Part shown: in pieces, positions 1 to 5,736 of the stretch
Layout: every line of letters starts with the position of its first letter
Numbering within the stretch: position 1 is the stretch's first letter
NCBI GenBank assembly: GCA_021325365.1
Contig: JAJPHF010000059.1
Location: 1 to 7,064, forward strand
Source: Pseudomonadota bacterium
GTDB taxonomy: Bacteria > Chloroflexota > UBA6077 > JAJPHF01
Direction: 5' to 3'
DNA: 7,064 nt
Position numbers and translations under genes: made by a program
The notes under the pieces: generated by a model
Seen by the model: only the letters and a program-made list of their open reading frames with translations
Database searches by the model: none
Told to the model about the DNA's origin: nothing

Positions 1-120
1 GACCTCGTCGACGGCCGGGCAGGCCCGGAAGTCGCGCACGGCGGCGGCGATGCCCGCCTCCTCGTTGTACGCGGGGAAGACGATCGAGACCTGCCGCCCT
101 TCCCACACGTTGGTCTCCAT
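1..120 (-). CDS. Family 2 glycosyltransferase, N-terminal 40 residues only
   Basis: Reading leftward from the ATG at 120-118, the 40 codons give a protein beginning METNVWEGRQ, followed by VSIVFPAYNEE. This is the classic first beta strand and nucleotide-binding entry of GT-A fold family 2 glycosyltransferases. The rest of the gene, including the DXD metal site, lies outside the window, so donor and acceptor cannot be guessed. The family normally transfers a sugar from a nucleotide-sugar to a lipid or polysaccharide acceptor at the cytoplasmic face of the membrane. No good Shine-Dalgarno sequence is seen upstream (the nearest is a weak AGGG about a dozen bases away), so the start could be leaderless or a few codons off. 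The gene is divergent from the GT2 at 853 across 732 bases. The fold assignment is firm for so short a piece; the specific role is unknown. Confidence 0.8.
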   Translation of the reverse strand, partial: METNVWEGRQVSIVFPAYNEEAGIAAAVRDFRACPAVDEV

Positions 121-507
121 AGAACGCGAGGCCCTGACCGTACGGGCCAACCGTCAATCAGGCTCCGCGTCGCCCCGCGACTTGGGAATTGCCACGAGCG
201 CAGGGCATAGCGAAAGGGCGTGCGACCGCTCCTCTGCCGCCGGGCCCGGCGGTGCCAGCCGTCCGGGCCTTTCCTGTCCTGCTATCCCGGCGTTGCCCAG
301 CAAGTTGCGCCGCAAACGCGTGGCTAGGCCGCGGGTCGCAGGACCGGGTGTTTCCCCTCATTAGCCGCAACTGCGTCGCTGGATGGATGCCCTTCGCGGT
401 CACCGCCAGTGCACGGTTCTGGCATTGGTGCCGAACCGGGCGAAGAGCACGGCCTCTCGATCCTACCCCTCGCATTAGAGATTGACCAGTCAGGATCGCG
501 GCTTGCG

Positions 508-536
508 ACTTCTTAACGGATCCACTGTTAAGATGT
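508..536. repeat. Inverted repeat, possible operator
   Basis: TCTTAAC (511-517) and GTTAAGA (527-533) are perfect 7-base inverted arms around a 9-base centre. Allowing one mismatch, the arms grow to 10 bases (508-517 against 527-536). The site is AT-rich in a GC-rich setting and has no T run after it, so a dimeric regulator site is more likely than a terminator. The regulator is not identifiable. Confidence 0.4.
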
Positions 537-556
537 TGTTGTCGTATGGGCCGGCG

Positions 557-574
557 CTGTAAAGAAACTGTAAC
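557..574 (+). promoter_or_regulatory. Pho-box-like direct repeat
   Basis: The 18 bases CTGTAAAGAAACTGTAAC consist of two 7-base units, CTGTAAA and CTGTAAC, starting 11 bases apart with a 4-base A-rich spacer. That is the architecture of the PhoB/PhoP box known from Escherichia coli (CTGTCAT, four A/T bases, CTGTCAY). A weaker pair with the same 11-base step, CTGTTAA and TTGTTGT, begins 32 bases upstream (525-542), about three helical turns away. No convincing -10 hexamer lies about 10 bases downstream, and the nearest plus-strand gene starts 279 bases away at 853. The repeat is directly visible; phosphate control is inference. Confidence 0.35.
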
Positions 575-794
575 GGCGGCCAGCGAAGGCTACCCGGGGA
601 GCTGGAGCGGGGAACGAGACAGGACGAGCACCGAATGACGACAAGACATGCAGTATTGCTGCTTTGACGAGCTGGTTCTCAACGGTGCGAGCATCAAGGG
701 GAGTGGACGCGGGGGCGGCCGCGCTCCGGCTTGGCCCGGATGCGGCGAACCTACTCCGCTCTGGGCGGCCCGATCGTCCGTGCCGAAGCGCACC

Positions 795-826
795 TTTCCG
801 CTCGACAGTCTCCTCGCGTATAGTAT
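795..826 (+). promoter_or_regulatory. Weak promoter candidate for the GT2 gene at 853
   Basis: TATAGT (819-824, within TATAGTAT) is a good -10 hexamer placed so that transcription would begin near 831, just before the Shine-Dalgarno at 841. The partner -35 is poor: TTTCCG at 795-800 with an 18-base spacer is the best I can find. TCGACA at 802-807 resembles TTGACA better but sits only 11 bases from the -10. Confidence 0.3.
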
Positions 827-840
827 CCGGCCGAGGCGGT

Positions 841-848
841 GGAGGGAG
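841..848 (+). promoter_or_regulatory. Ribosome binding site that decides the GTG start at 853
   Basis: GGAGGGAG ends four bases before GTG 853-855, after which the protein reads VKLSVIIPIYNE, exactly where GT2 proteins begin. The open frame runs upstream to an ATG at 664, but those 63 extra residues are low-complexity and resemble no GT2 extension. Confidence 0.75.
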
Positions 849-852
849 CGGC

Positions 853-1536
853 GTGAAGCTGTCGGTCATCATTCCCATCTACAACGAGCGCGACACGCTG
901 TCTGAGCTGCTGGCGCGCGTGCGGGCGGTCGACGTGGAGAAGGAGATCATCTGCGTCGACGACTGCTCGACCGACGGCACGCGCCAGATCCTCGCGGAGG
1001 AGGCGCAGCGCGGCGACCTGGTCGTGATCGAGCATCCGGCAAATCGCGGCAAGGGCGCTGCCGTCCAGACGGGGCTGCAAGCCGTGAGCGGCGACGCGAT
1101 CGTCATTCAGGACGCGGACCTGGAGTACGACCCCGAGGACTACCACGTCCTGCTGCGCCCGATCCTCGCCGGGCGCGCGAAGGTCGTCTACGGCTCGCGC
1201 TTCCTGGGCGCCGAGCGGCGGGCGATGCGCTACTGGCACAGCGTCGGCAACAAGACCCTCACACAGCTCACCAACGTGCTCTACGATACGACGCTGACCG
1301 ACATGGAGACCTGCTACAAGATGTTCACCGCCGACGTCGCGCGCAAGCTGCACCTGCGCGAGCCGCGGTGGGGCTTCGATCCCGAGATTACCGCCCAGAT
1401 CCTCCGCGCTGGCCACCGCATCTACGAGGTGCCGATCACCTACGCGGGCCGCGAGTACGAAGACGGCAAGAAGATCTCCTGGCGCGATGGCTTCGTCGTG
1501 CTGCGCACCCTCGTCCGCTGCCGCTTCGGCCGCTAG
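853..1536 (+). CDS. Polyprenyl-phosphate mannosyltransferase-like GT2 (dolichol-phosphate mannosyltransferase type)
   Basis: This 227-residue GT-A fold glycosyltransferase resembles the single-domain DPM1-like enzymes, which move mannose or glucose from a nucleotide-sugar to a polyprenyl phosphate at the inner face of the membrane. Visible motifs in order are SVIIPIYNE at residues 4-12 (nucleotide-binding strand), VDDCSTDGT at 35-43, the metal-binding QDADLEYDP around D87-A-D89, GSRF, and DMETCYKMF beginning at D150, a signature of the polyprenyl-phosphate sugar transferases. The length matches the soluble, membrane-associated form. There is no C-terminal transmembrane domain of the GtrB or ArnC type. 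The GTG start is fixed by a strong Shine-Dalgarno. Codons are strongly GC-ending, as in the native background. The lipid-linked sugar probably feeds a polysaccharide or protein-glycosylation step carried out by neighbours. The family is sure; the sugar is not determinable. Confidence 0.9.
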   Translation: MKLSVIIPIYNERDTLSELLARVRAVDVEKEIICVDDCSTDGTRQILAEEAQRGDLVVIEHPANRGKGAAVQTGLQAVSGDAIVIQDADLEYDPEDYHVLLRPILAGRAKVVYGSRFLGAERRAMRYWHSVGNKTLTQLTNVLYDTTLTDMETCYKMFTADVARKLHLREPRWGFDPEITAQILRAGHRIYEVPITYAGREYEDGKKISWRDGFVVLRTLVRCRFGR

Positions 1537-1599
1537 CCGCCGACCGACCGGCGCGAGCATACGGCCCGTCCTCCTGCCAGTCACGCCCGGCCATTGCAT

Positions 1600-1616
1600 C
1601 GGGAGGGACCCTCCCG
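1600..1616. repeat. Short GC hairpin after the GT2 gene
   Basis: CGGGAGGG (1600-1607) and CCCTCCCG (1609-1616) are perfect 8-base complements around a single base, so the realistic stem is about six pairs with a five-base loop. It lies 64 bases past the stop at 1536. It could slow or end transcription, but no U tract follows, so I do not call it a terminator. Confidence 0.3.
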
Positions 1617-1778
1617 CGATGAGCAGGCGGCCGACCACTCCTGTGACAGGTCCCGTAATGCGCCCGCTTGGGGCGGCTTGCGCGCCCGGTGAGCGGCCAG
1701 CGTGCTGTCGGGGCGGCTCGCGTGGCCGGCCGCGCCCTGTTGCGGGGAATACGGCCAGCGCCACTGGCCACCGCCCCT

Positions 1779-1792
1779 CGGTCGGCCGACCG
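1779..1792. repeat. 14-base perfect palindrome
   Basis: CGGTCGGCCGACCG is perfectly self-complementary with no loop, which suits a dimeric protein site better than an RNA hairpin. It lies 79 bases before the TTGACA box at 1871. In DNA this GC-rich, a chance palindrome cannot be excluded. Confidence 0.25.
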
Positions 1793-1870
1793 CTCGGCCT
1801 CGCTGCAAACTGCTCCAAGCGCTGACAAACCGCCCTCACTGGAGGCCCTTCAGGAAGCCATGCGGACGGG

Positions 1871-1899
1871 TTGACAAAAGGTCGACAATCCGCTGCAAT
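1871..1899 (+). promoter_or_regulatory. Probable sigma-70-type promoter toward the GT4 gene
   Basis: A perfect TTGACA (1871-1876) is followed after exactly 17 bases by TGCAAT (1894-1899), which matches four of six -10 positions. Transcription would start near 1906 and leave a leader of about 168 bases before the GT4 gene at 2074. The box overlaps the start of the orphan coding tail at 1875-2033. Confidence 0.45.
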
Positions 1900-2033
1900 G
1901 GCGGCATAGATATGCGAGACGCGCCTTCCGGCGCGGCAAGCTGCTGTTGCGCCGCGGCACGCTCAAGAGCCTGGCGCGGGCGGCGCTGCCGAAGGCGACG
2001 CCACTGGGCGGCCTGGCGCGCGACGCGCGGTAA
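1875..2033 (+). pseudogene. Orphan coding tail, probable remnant of a lost gene
   Basis: Between the in-frame TGA at 1872-1874 and the TAA at 2031-2033 lies a frame with no ATG or GTG start and no ribosome binding site. Its last 40 codons (from 1911) nevertheless look coding: 37 of 40 end in G or C, against about 30 of 40 at first and 26 of 40 at second positions, the usual signature of high-GC genes. The peptide is basic and amphipathic, for example RRAFRRGKLLLRRGTLKSL, then ARAALPKATPLGGLARDAR before the stop. Basic tails like this are common at the ends of membrane-associated glycosyltransferases, but I cannot name the family. The codon bias contrasts with the relaxed usage of the GT4 gene 40 bases downstream, which suggests the rest of the gene was removed or replaced when that segment arrived. 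Confidence 0.35.
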
Positions 2034-2073
2034 CGGACATTCGGCGCAAGCCCGGGACGTGGACGGCGCACAG

Positions 2074-3210
2074 ATGAAGATCGTCTGGTTTTCCCACGAG
2101 GGACAGATCACCGGGGGCGCGGAGCTGTCTCTAGTCGACGCCGCCAAAGGGCTGAGCCGTATGGGCCATGATGTTCTCGTGACGGCGCCTCAACCCGGCT
2201 CGCTCGTGGACCTGCTGGCTCCGGTCGGCGTTCGCACGGCAGTGCTTCCCTACCGCTGGTGGATGGGCGGGAACCCGCGCCACCCACGGCAGGGGCGATT
2301 CCGGCGGTTGGCCCGAAACCTACTGGCGCTGAAGCGCATGCTCCCGCTCCTTTCCAGCTACCGTCCGGATCTCGCGGTCACGAACACGATGACGATCCCC
2401 CTGGGCGCCGTCGCCGCACGGGTTGCACGGGTGACGCACGTTTGGTACATCCACGAGTTCGGCCAAGAGGACCACCACTTGCACTTCGACTGGGGCAGGA
2501 CGGCCAGCATGGCGCTTATAGATCGCTTGTCTTCGCGCCTGATTATCAATTCGCGTGCCGTTGCACATGCGCTAAAGGAATCGCTGCCGACGGGCAAGAT
2601 GCGGATCGTCTATTACGCTGTCGAAACGCCGACGGTAACCGCCGCGCAGCGCCAGGCAGATAACGACGCACTCCAGCTGATCCTAGTGGGCCGCCTAGTC
2701 CCCGGCAAGGGGCAGCTGGACGCCATCCGCGCAGTGGCGCGGCTCCGCGACCAGGGCAAGACGGTGAGGCTAACGCTGGTGGGTAGCGAGGGGGGTAATT
2801 ACGGGGGAGTGTTGAAGCAGGAGGCCCGAGATCTTGCGATCACCGATCAACTGGAGTTCGTGGGGGCGGTATCGGATCCCGCAAACTATATCGCCAAAAG
2901 CGACGTCGCTTTGATGTGCTCAGCGTCCGAGGCGTTCGGACGCGTAACGATTGAAGCCATGAAGCTGGGCAAGCCGGTTATTGGAGCCGCGGCCGGCGGT
3001 ACGACGGAACTCATCCAGAATCGAGTGACAGGGCTGCTCTACCCGCCCGGCGACGTTGCGGCACTGGCTGAGCAGATCGCAACCCTGGAGGGTGACCGGG
3101 CACTGCTGGGGAACCTCGGTGCCAATGCCCGGCGTTGGGCGATGGACACTTTTACGATGGAGAGATATTGCAGAGCACTTACGGATGTCTTTGGCGAGTT
3201 AGTCAACTAG
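2074..3210 (+). CDS. Family 4 (GT-B) glycosyltransferase
   Basis: This 378-residue protein has the full GT-B layout of GT4 retaining glycosyltransferases, which add a sugar from a nucleotide-sugar to a growing polysaccharide or glycolipid in the cytoplasm. The N-terminal acceptor domain opens MKIVWFSHEG with the glycine turn TGGAELS at residues 13-19. The donor domain carries LVGRLVPGKG, where R207 and K212 are the expected phosphate-binding pair, and the family's E-x7-E motif EAFGRVTIE (E286 and E294), followed by GKPVIGAAAGGTTE. No signal peptide or membrane segment is seen. I chose ATG 2074 because the family begins at this strand. The open frame continues to 1702, but the extension is Cys/Arg-rich and not credible. 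The ribosome binding site is weak; a GTG at 2059 is an alternative start. GC3 in the first 40 codons is 29/40, lower than the flanking native genes, hinting at transfer. The exact sugar is unknown. Confidence 0.88.
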   Translation: MKIVWFSHEGQITGGAELSLVDAAKGLSRMGHDVLVTAPQPGSLVDLLAPVGVRTAVLPYRWWMGGNPRHPRQGRFRRLARNLLALKRMLPLLSSYRPDLAVTNTMTIPLGAVAARVARVTHVWYIHEFGQEDHHLHFDWGRTASMALIDRLSSRLIINSRAVAHALKESLPTGKMRIVYYAVETPTVTAAQRQADNDALQLILVGRLVPGKGQLDAIRAVARLRDQGKTVRLTLVGSEGGNYGGVLKQEARDLAITDQLEFVGAVSDPANYIAKSDVALMCSASEAFGRVTIEAMKLGKPVIGAAAGGTTELIQNRVTGLLYPPGDVAALAEQIATLEGDRALLGNLGANARRWAMDTFTMERYCRALTDVFGELVN

Positions 3211-3444
3211 GCACCTGTTTGGCCTCCAGCGTGCCAGAACCGTCGTAAGCCCGGCGGACTAACGCCTGTGGCTGAGCCCACCGGCCGCCGTCGTGCTCGG
3301 GTCTGGTGGCATCCGGCGGACCTGCCTTGGGGGCGCCGCGGCACCGGTTCGGGACGCCCCTGAAACGCGACTGCCACGGCCGGCTAGACCGGGGCTGGGA
3401 GGCGAGCACGCTGGCGTTGGGGGCTGGGCGATGGACGGATATCC

Positions 3445-4437
3445 ATGAGAGAAAACCTGATGCGTGCGCGAGCGTGGTATCGCCGCCAGCTACTTGGCGA
3501 CACACCACAGCTACTACGGCAAATCGCATTTGATCAAGAACAGCTAAGGGTCGAGCAAGATGAACTGAAGCTCTCGCTTGGCAAACTGCACGCGACGCTT
3601 GTAAGTAATGCGCAGTATGCGTCGATTCAAGAGGCGGAGTTCAAGGTATTCTCTCAATTTGGTGAGGATGGCATCATTCAGTATCTGATCCGCCACGTGC
3701 CGGTGCCCAACACCACCTTCGTCGAGTTCGGTGTTGAAGACTACAGAGAGGCCAACACGCGCTTTCTGTTGATGAGCAACAATTGGAGAGGCCTGATTAT
3801 TGACGCCGGCACGGCACACCTAGAGTTTCTGCGGCGATACAACGGCGATCGTCTGCTTTGGAGTCACGAGATTCATGCAATCTCTGCCTTCGTGACCCGC
3901 GCGAACATCAATGATCTCATTCGGCGCGCCGGCATCTCAGGGGATATCGGGCTCCTATCGATAGACATCGACGGCAACGATTATTGGATTTTCGACGCCA
4001 TCGACGTGATCACGCCGAGAATTGTGGTCATCGAATATAATAGTACGTTTGGGCCGGAGCTGCGGATCACCGTGCCGTATAAGGACGATTTCAACCGCCT
4101 AGCGGCCCACCACGGTCGGCTATACTTCGGTGCGTCCCTGGCTGCCCTCTGCGATCTAGCGGAAGCGAAGGGGTATGCGTTCGTTGGTAGTGATAGCGTT
4201 GGAGTCAACGCATTCTTCGTGAGAAAGGATGTGGTGGGAACACTGCCTGTCCTATCGGCCCGCGAAGGCTATGTTGAGAGCAGGGTGCGGGAGTCACGCG
4301 GGGCGGACGGCTCTAACACGTATATCAGCCAGCACCGTGATCGCCTTCGGGTCATCGCCGACATGGAGGTATATGATCTTTCGTGCAAGCGGATGATCGC
4401 GATCAGAGATGCCTTCGGCCTTGCCACAGGGGATTAG
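3445..4437 (+). CDS. FkbM-like methyltransferase-fold protein of unknown function
   Basis: The 330-residue product resembles proteins found in surface-polysaccharide clusters and distantly resembles FkbM-type SAM-dependent methyltransferases, which O-methylate sugars or related groups. Residues about 25-50 (rich in Q, E, L and K) look like a short coiled coil. Then come FSQFGEDGIIQYLI from F69, FVEFGVED at 92-99 (position of the SAM-binding strand, acidic E94 and glycine G96), LLSIDIDGNDYW at 170-181 (an acidic loop like the FkbM motif IKIDVEG) and VVIEYN at 194-199. No signal peptide or membrane segment is visible, so it should be cytoplasmic. The start could be ATG 3445 (GGACGGA at 3433-3439) or the in-frame ATG at 3460; the difference is small. 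It follows the GT4 gene by 234 bases. Codon use is the most relaxed in the window (19/40 GC3 early on), pointing to horizontal acquisition. The methyltransferase fold is likely, but activity and substrate are unproven. Confidence 0.7.
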   Translation: MRENLMRARAWYRRQLLGDTPQLLRQIAFDQEQLRVEQDELKLSLGKLHATLVSNAQYASIQEAEFKVFSQFGEDGIIQYLIRHVPVPNTTFVEFGVEDYREANTRFLLMSNNWRGLIIDAGTAHLEFLRRYNGDRLLWSHEIHAISAFVTRANINDLIRRAGISGDIGLLSIDIDGNDYWIFDAIDVITPRIVVIEYNSTFGPELRITVPYKDDFNRLAAHHGRLYFGASLAALCDLAEAKGYAFVGSDSVGVNAFFVRKDVVGTLPVLSAREGYVESRVRESRGADGSNTYISQHRDRLRVIADMEVYDLSCKRMIAIRDAFGLATGD

Positions 4438-4504
4438 CGATATCGTAGGGTCGGGGCACGGGCGGCTCAGTGGGCGGCGCTGTATGGAGTGGCCCGAGCA
4501 TCGC

Positions 4505-4533
4505 TTGACACTGCCGAGGGCGGTCCCTACACT
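4505..4533 (+). promoter_or_regulatory. Strong promoter for the binding-protein/oxidoreductase unit
   Basis: A perfect TTGACA (4505-4510) is followed after exactly 17 bases by TACACT (4528-4533), which keeps the three most important -10 bases (T1, A2, T6). Transcription should begin near 4540, giving a leader of about 58 bases before the ATG at 4598. It lies just past the stop of the FkbM-like gene (4437), so the two downstream genes form their own transcription unit. Confidence 0.7.
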
Positions 4534-4584
4534 CGCATCATGGTGTGCGCGGCCCGACGCGTGGTGGCTGGGTGCGCGGCGAGC

Positions 4585-4590
4585 GGGAGG
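4585..4590 (+). promoter_or_regulatory. Ribosome binding site that decides the start at 4598
   Basis: GGGAGG ends seven bases before ATG 4598-4600, the spacing expected of a working site. A second GGAGG (4592-4596) is too close to act on this start. The choice places an ideal lipoprotein signal peptide at the N terminus; the longer frame opening at 4409 would bury it behind 63 residues and overlap the upstream gene. Confidence 0.7.
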
Positions 4591-4597
4591 CGGAGGC

Positions 4598-5683
4598 ATG
4601 CGGGGCTGGCAAGGGGCTCAGTGGGGCCGGCGGCTGGCTGCAGGAGTCGTGGGCGTCATGGCCCTGGCGGCCGTGGCGTGCAGCGGCGCGGCCCCGGCGG
4701 CCCGCCCCAGCGCGCCGGAGCCGGCGGCGGGCGGGCCGCCGGCCCCGGGGCTTGCGGTCTCGGCCCAGCCGGCGCCTGGCGAGCCGATCAAGCTCACGGT
4801 GCCCTACACGCCTCTCGCCGCCTCCTCCCTGCCGCTGTGGGACGCCGCCGAGGAGGGGCGCTTCACGAAGTACGGCCTCGACGTGGCGCTGGAGTACGTG
4901 GGCGGGGCGAGCGCGATCATCCAGGCGATGGTCGGCGGCCAGTGGGACGTCGGCATCATCAGCGGCGGGGACGCGGCGCTGAACCGGCTCCAGGGCGGCG
5001 ACATGCTGCTCGTCGGCTCGTTCGTCAGCAACTTCACGCTGGAGCCGTGGGCCAAGCCCGAGATCACCCAGTTCTCCGACCTCAAGGGCAAGGTCATCCC
5101 GGTCACCCGCTTCGGCACCGCCAGCTACTTCGCGGCGGTCGCCATGCTGGCCGCTGGCGGGCTGCAGCGCGACGATGCCACGATCCTCCAGTCCGGCGGC
5201 ACGCAGGAGACGATGACGGCGCTGGTTGCCGGCCAGGCCGACGCGGCGCCGCTGGGCTACCCGTGGAACCTGGAGGCGCGCAAGGCGGGCTTCCACCGCC
5301 TGACGCCCTTTACCGAATTGGGCGACTACGGGCTGTTCCCGCAGAACGTCGTCGGGGTGCGGGAGTCGTGGCTGCAGGAGCCGCGCAACCGCGACGTGGC
5401 CCTGCGCTTCCTGCGCGGCCTTGACGAGGGGCGGGCGCTGGCCAAGAGCGACGTTGCCGTGAGCAAGGCGTCGCTCCAGAAGTACACCAAGGTGGACGAC
5501 GCCGCCGTCTTGCAGGAGACCGTGGACTTCTACCGCGCCTACTTCCCGGACAGCCTGGAAGTGCCCGAGCAGTCGATCGCGAGCATGCTGCGGCTGCTCG
5601 ACAATCCGGCCGCGGCGACGGCCGATCCCAAGCAGTTCTACGACAACCGCCTGGTGGCGGAGATCGGCCCGCCGGCGCGCTGA
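4598..5683 (+). CDS. ABC-transporter substrate-binding lipoprotein, NMT1/SsuA/THI5-like
   Basis: The 361-residue product is an exported solute-binding protein. Its signal peptide has a twin-arginine-free basic start ending in RR (residues 11-12), a hydrophobic stretch over 13-27, and a lipobox AVAC with Cys28 as the lipidated residue, followed by a Pro/Ala-rich linker to about residue 60. The mature domain begins with KLTVPYTPLAASSLPLWDA and continues with EEGRFTKYGLDVALEYVGG, then SAIIQAMVGGQWDVGIISGG. This order is typical of the NMT1/SsuA family (periplasmic-binding-protein type 2 fold), whose members bind sulfonates, nitrate, pyrimidine precursors, aromatic acids or other small molecules. 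FSDLKGKVIPVTRFGTASYF matches the family's hinge segment. No permease or ATPase gene is present in the window. It is followed after 53 bases by an aldehyde:ferredoxin-oxidoreductase-family gene and probably shares its transcript. Native-like GC-rich codons. The family is secure; the ligand is unknown. Confidence 0.88.
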   Translation: MRGWQGAQWGRRLAAGVVGVMALAAVACSGAAPAARPSAPEPAAGGPPAPGLAVSAQPAPGEPIKLTVPYTPLAASSLPLWDAAEEGRFTKYGLDVALEYVGGASAIIQAMVGGQWDVGIISGGDAALNRLQGGDMLLVGSFVSNFTLEPWAKPEITQFSDLKGKVIPVTRFGTASYFAAVAMLAAGGLQRDDATILQSGGTQETMTALVAGQADAAPLGYPWNLEARKAGFHRLTPFTELGDYGLFPQNVVGVRESWLQEPRNRDVALRFLRGLDEGRALAKSDVAVSKASLQKYTKVDDAAVLQETVDFYRAYFPDSLEVPEQSIASMLRLLDNPAAATADPKQFYDNRLVAEIGPPAR

Positions 5684-5724
5684 ACTGCCCGGCGGCCACC
5701 CCGCCACGATCGCGGCGGCCCATT

Positions 5725-5729
5725 GGAGG
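5725..5729 (+). promoter_or_regulatory. Ribosome binding site of the oxidoreductase gene
   Basis: GGAGG sits seven bases before ATG 5737-5739, a strong site that fixes a start giving a 22-residue Pro/Ala-rich lead before the conserved GGYMGKLLRVDLT. No promoter is seen in the 53-base gap after the binding-protein gene, which supports co-transcription. Confidence 0.7.
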
Positions 5730-5736
5730 CGAAAAC

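Larger units (their letters stand above)
121..852. other. Long divergent intergenic region
   Basis: These 732 bases separate two divergent glycosyltransferase genes. Several open frames cross 121-500, but their conceptual proteins are rich in Arg, Pro, Ala and Ser, show no family motif and have no convincing ribosome binding site, so I treat them as noncoding. The useful content lies between 508 and 574, which is clearly richer in A and T than its surroundings and carries an inverted repeat and a Pho-box-like direct repeat. A tiny frame from the ATG at 635 to the TGA at 665-667 (10 codons, preceded by AGGA at 621-624) could be a leader peptide, but nothing else supports it. No tRNA, rRNA or CRISPR pattern was seen. 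Confidence 0.6.
1537..1870. other. Gene-free stretch with small palindromes
   Basis: No frame here shows a recognisable protein. Three compact self-complementary elements are visible: CGGGAGGG/CCCTCCCG (1600-1616), GGCCAG/CTGGCC (1753-1758 with 1764-1769) and a 14-base palindrome (1779-1792). None has a T run typical of an intrinsic terminator. The GT2 at 853-1536 ends just upstream, so transcription probably stops somewhere in this stretch. Confidence 0.5.

Noticed and set aside
189..485. 98-codon plus-strand frame in the first intergenic region
   Set aside because: No ribosome binding site and no recognisable motif. Overlapping frames on both strands are equally open, as expected of GC-rich noncoding DNA.
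664..852. 63-residue N-terminal extension of the GT2 protein
   Set aside because: The residues are low-complexity and precede the normal GT2 start, which has its own strong ribosome binding site at 841-848.
751..1839. Long minus-strand open frame opposite the GT2 gene
   Set aside because: It is a shadow of a high-GC3 gene: the product is a low-complexity Arg/Ala/Val/Gly sequence with no family motif, and the plus strand encodes a clear GT2.
1702..2073. 124-residue N-terminal extension of the GT4 protein
   Set aside because: Cys/Arg-rich, unlike any GT4 leader, and it overlaps a better coding signal in another frame (1911-2033).
3226..3414. Nine-base inverted repeat CCAGCGTGC / GCACGCTGG at 3226-3234 and 3406-3414
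   Set aside because: Too short for insertion-sequence ends, no transposase between the arms, no target duplication noted. Likely chance.
3211..3444. Possible terminator or decayed gene between the GT4 and FkbM-like genes
   Set aside because: No stem followed by a T run was found, and the open frames give low-complexity peptides without motifs.
5701..5718. CCGCC/GGCGG hairpin between the binding protein and the oxidoreductase
   Set aside because: Only five pairs with an eight-base loop and no T run. It is not a terminator, and the short gap suggests read-through.
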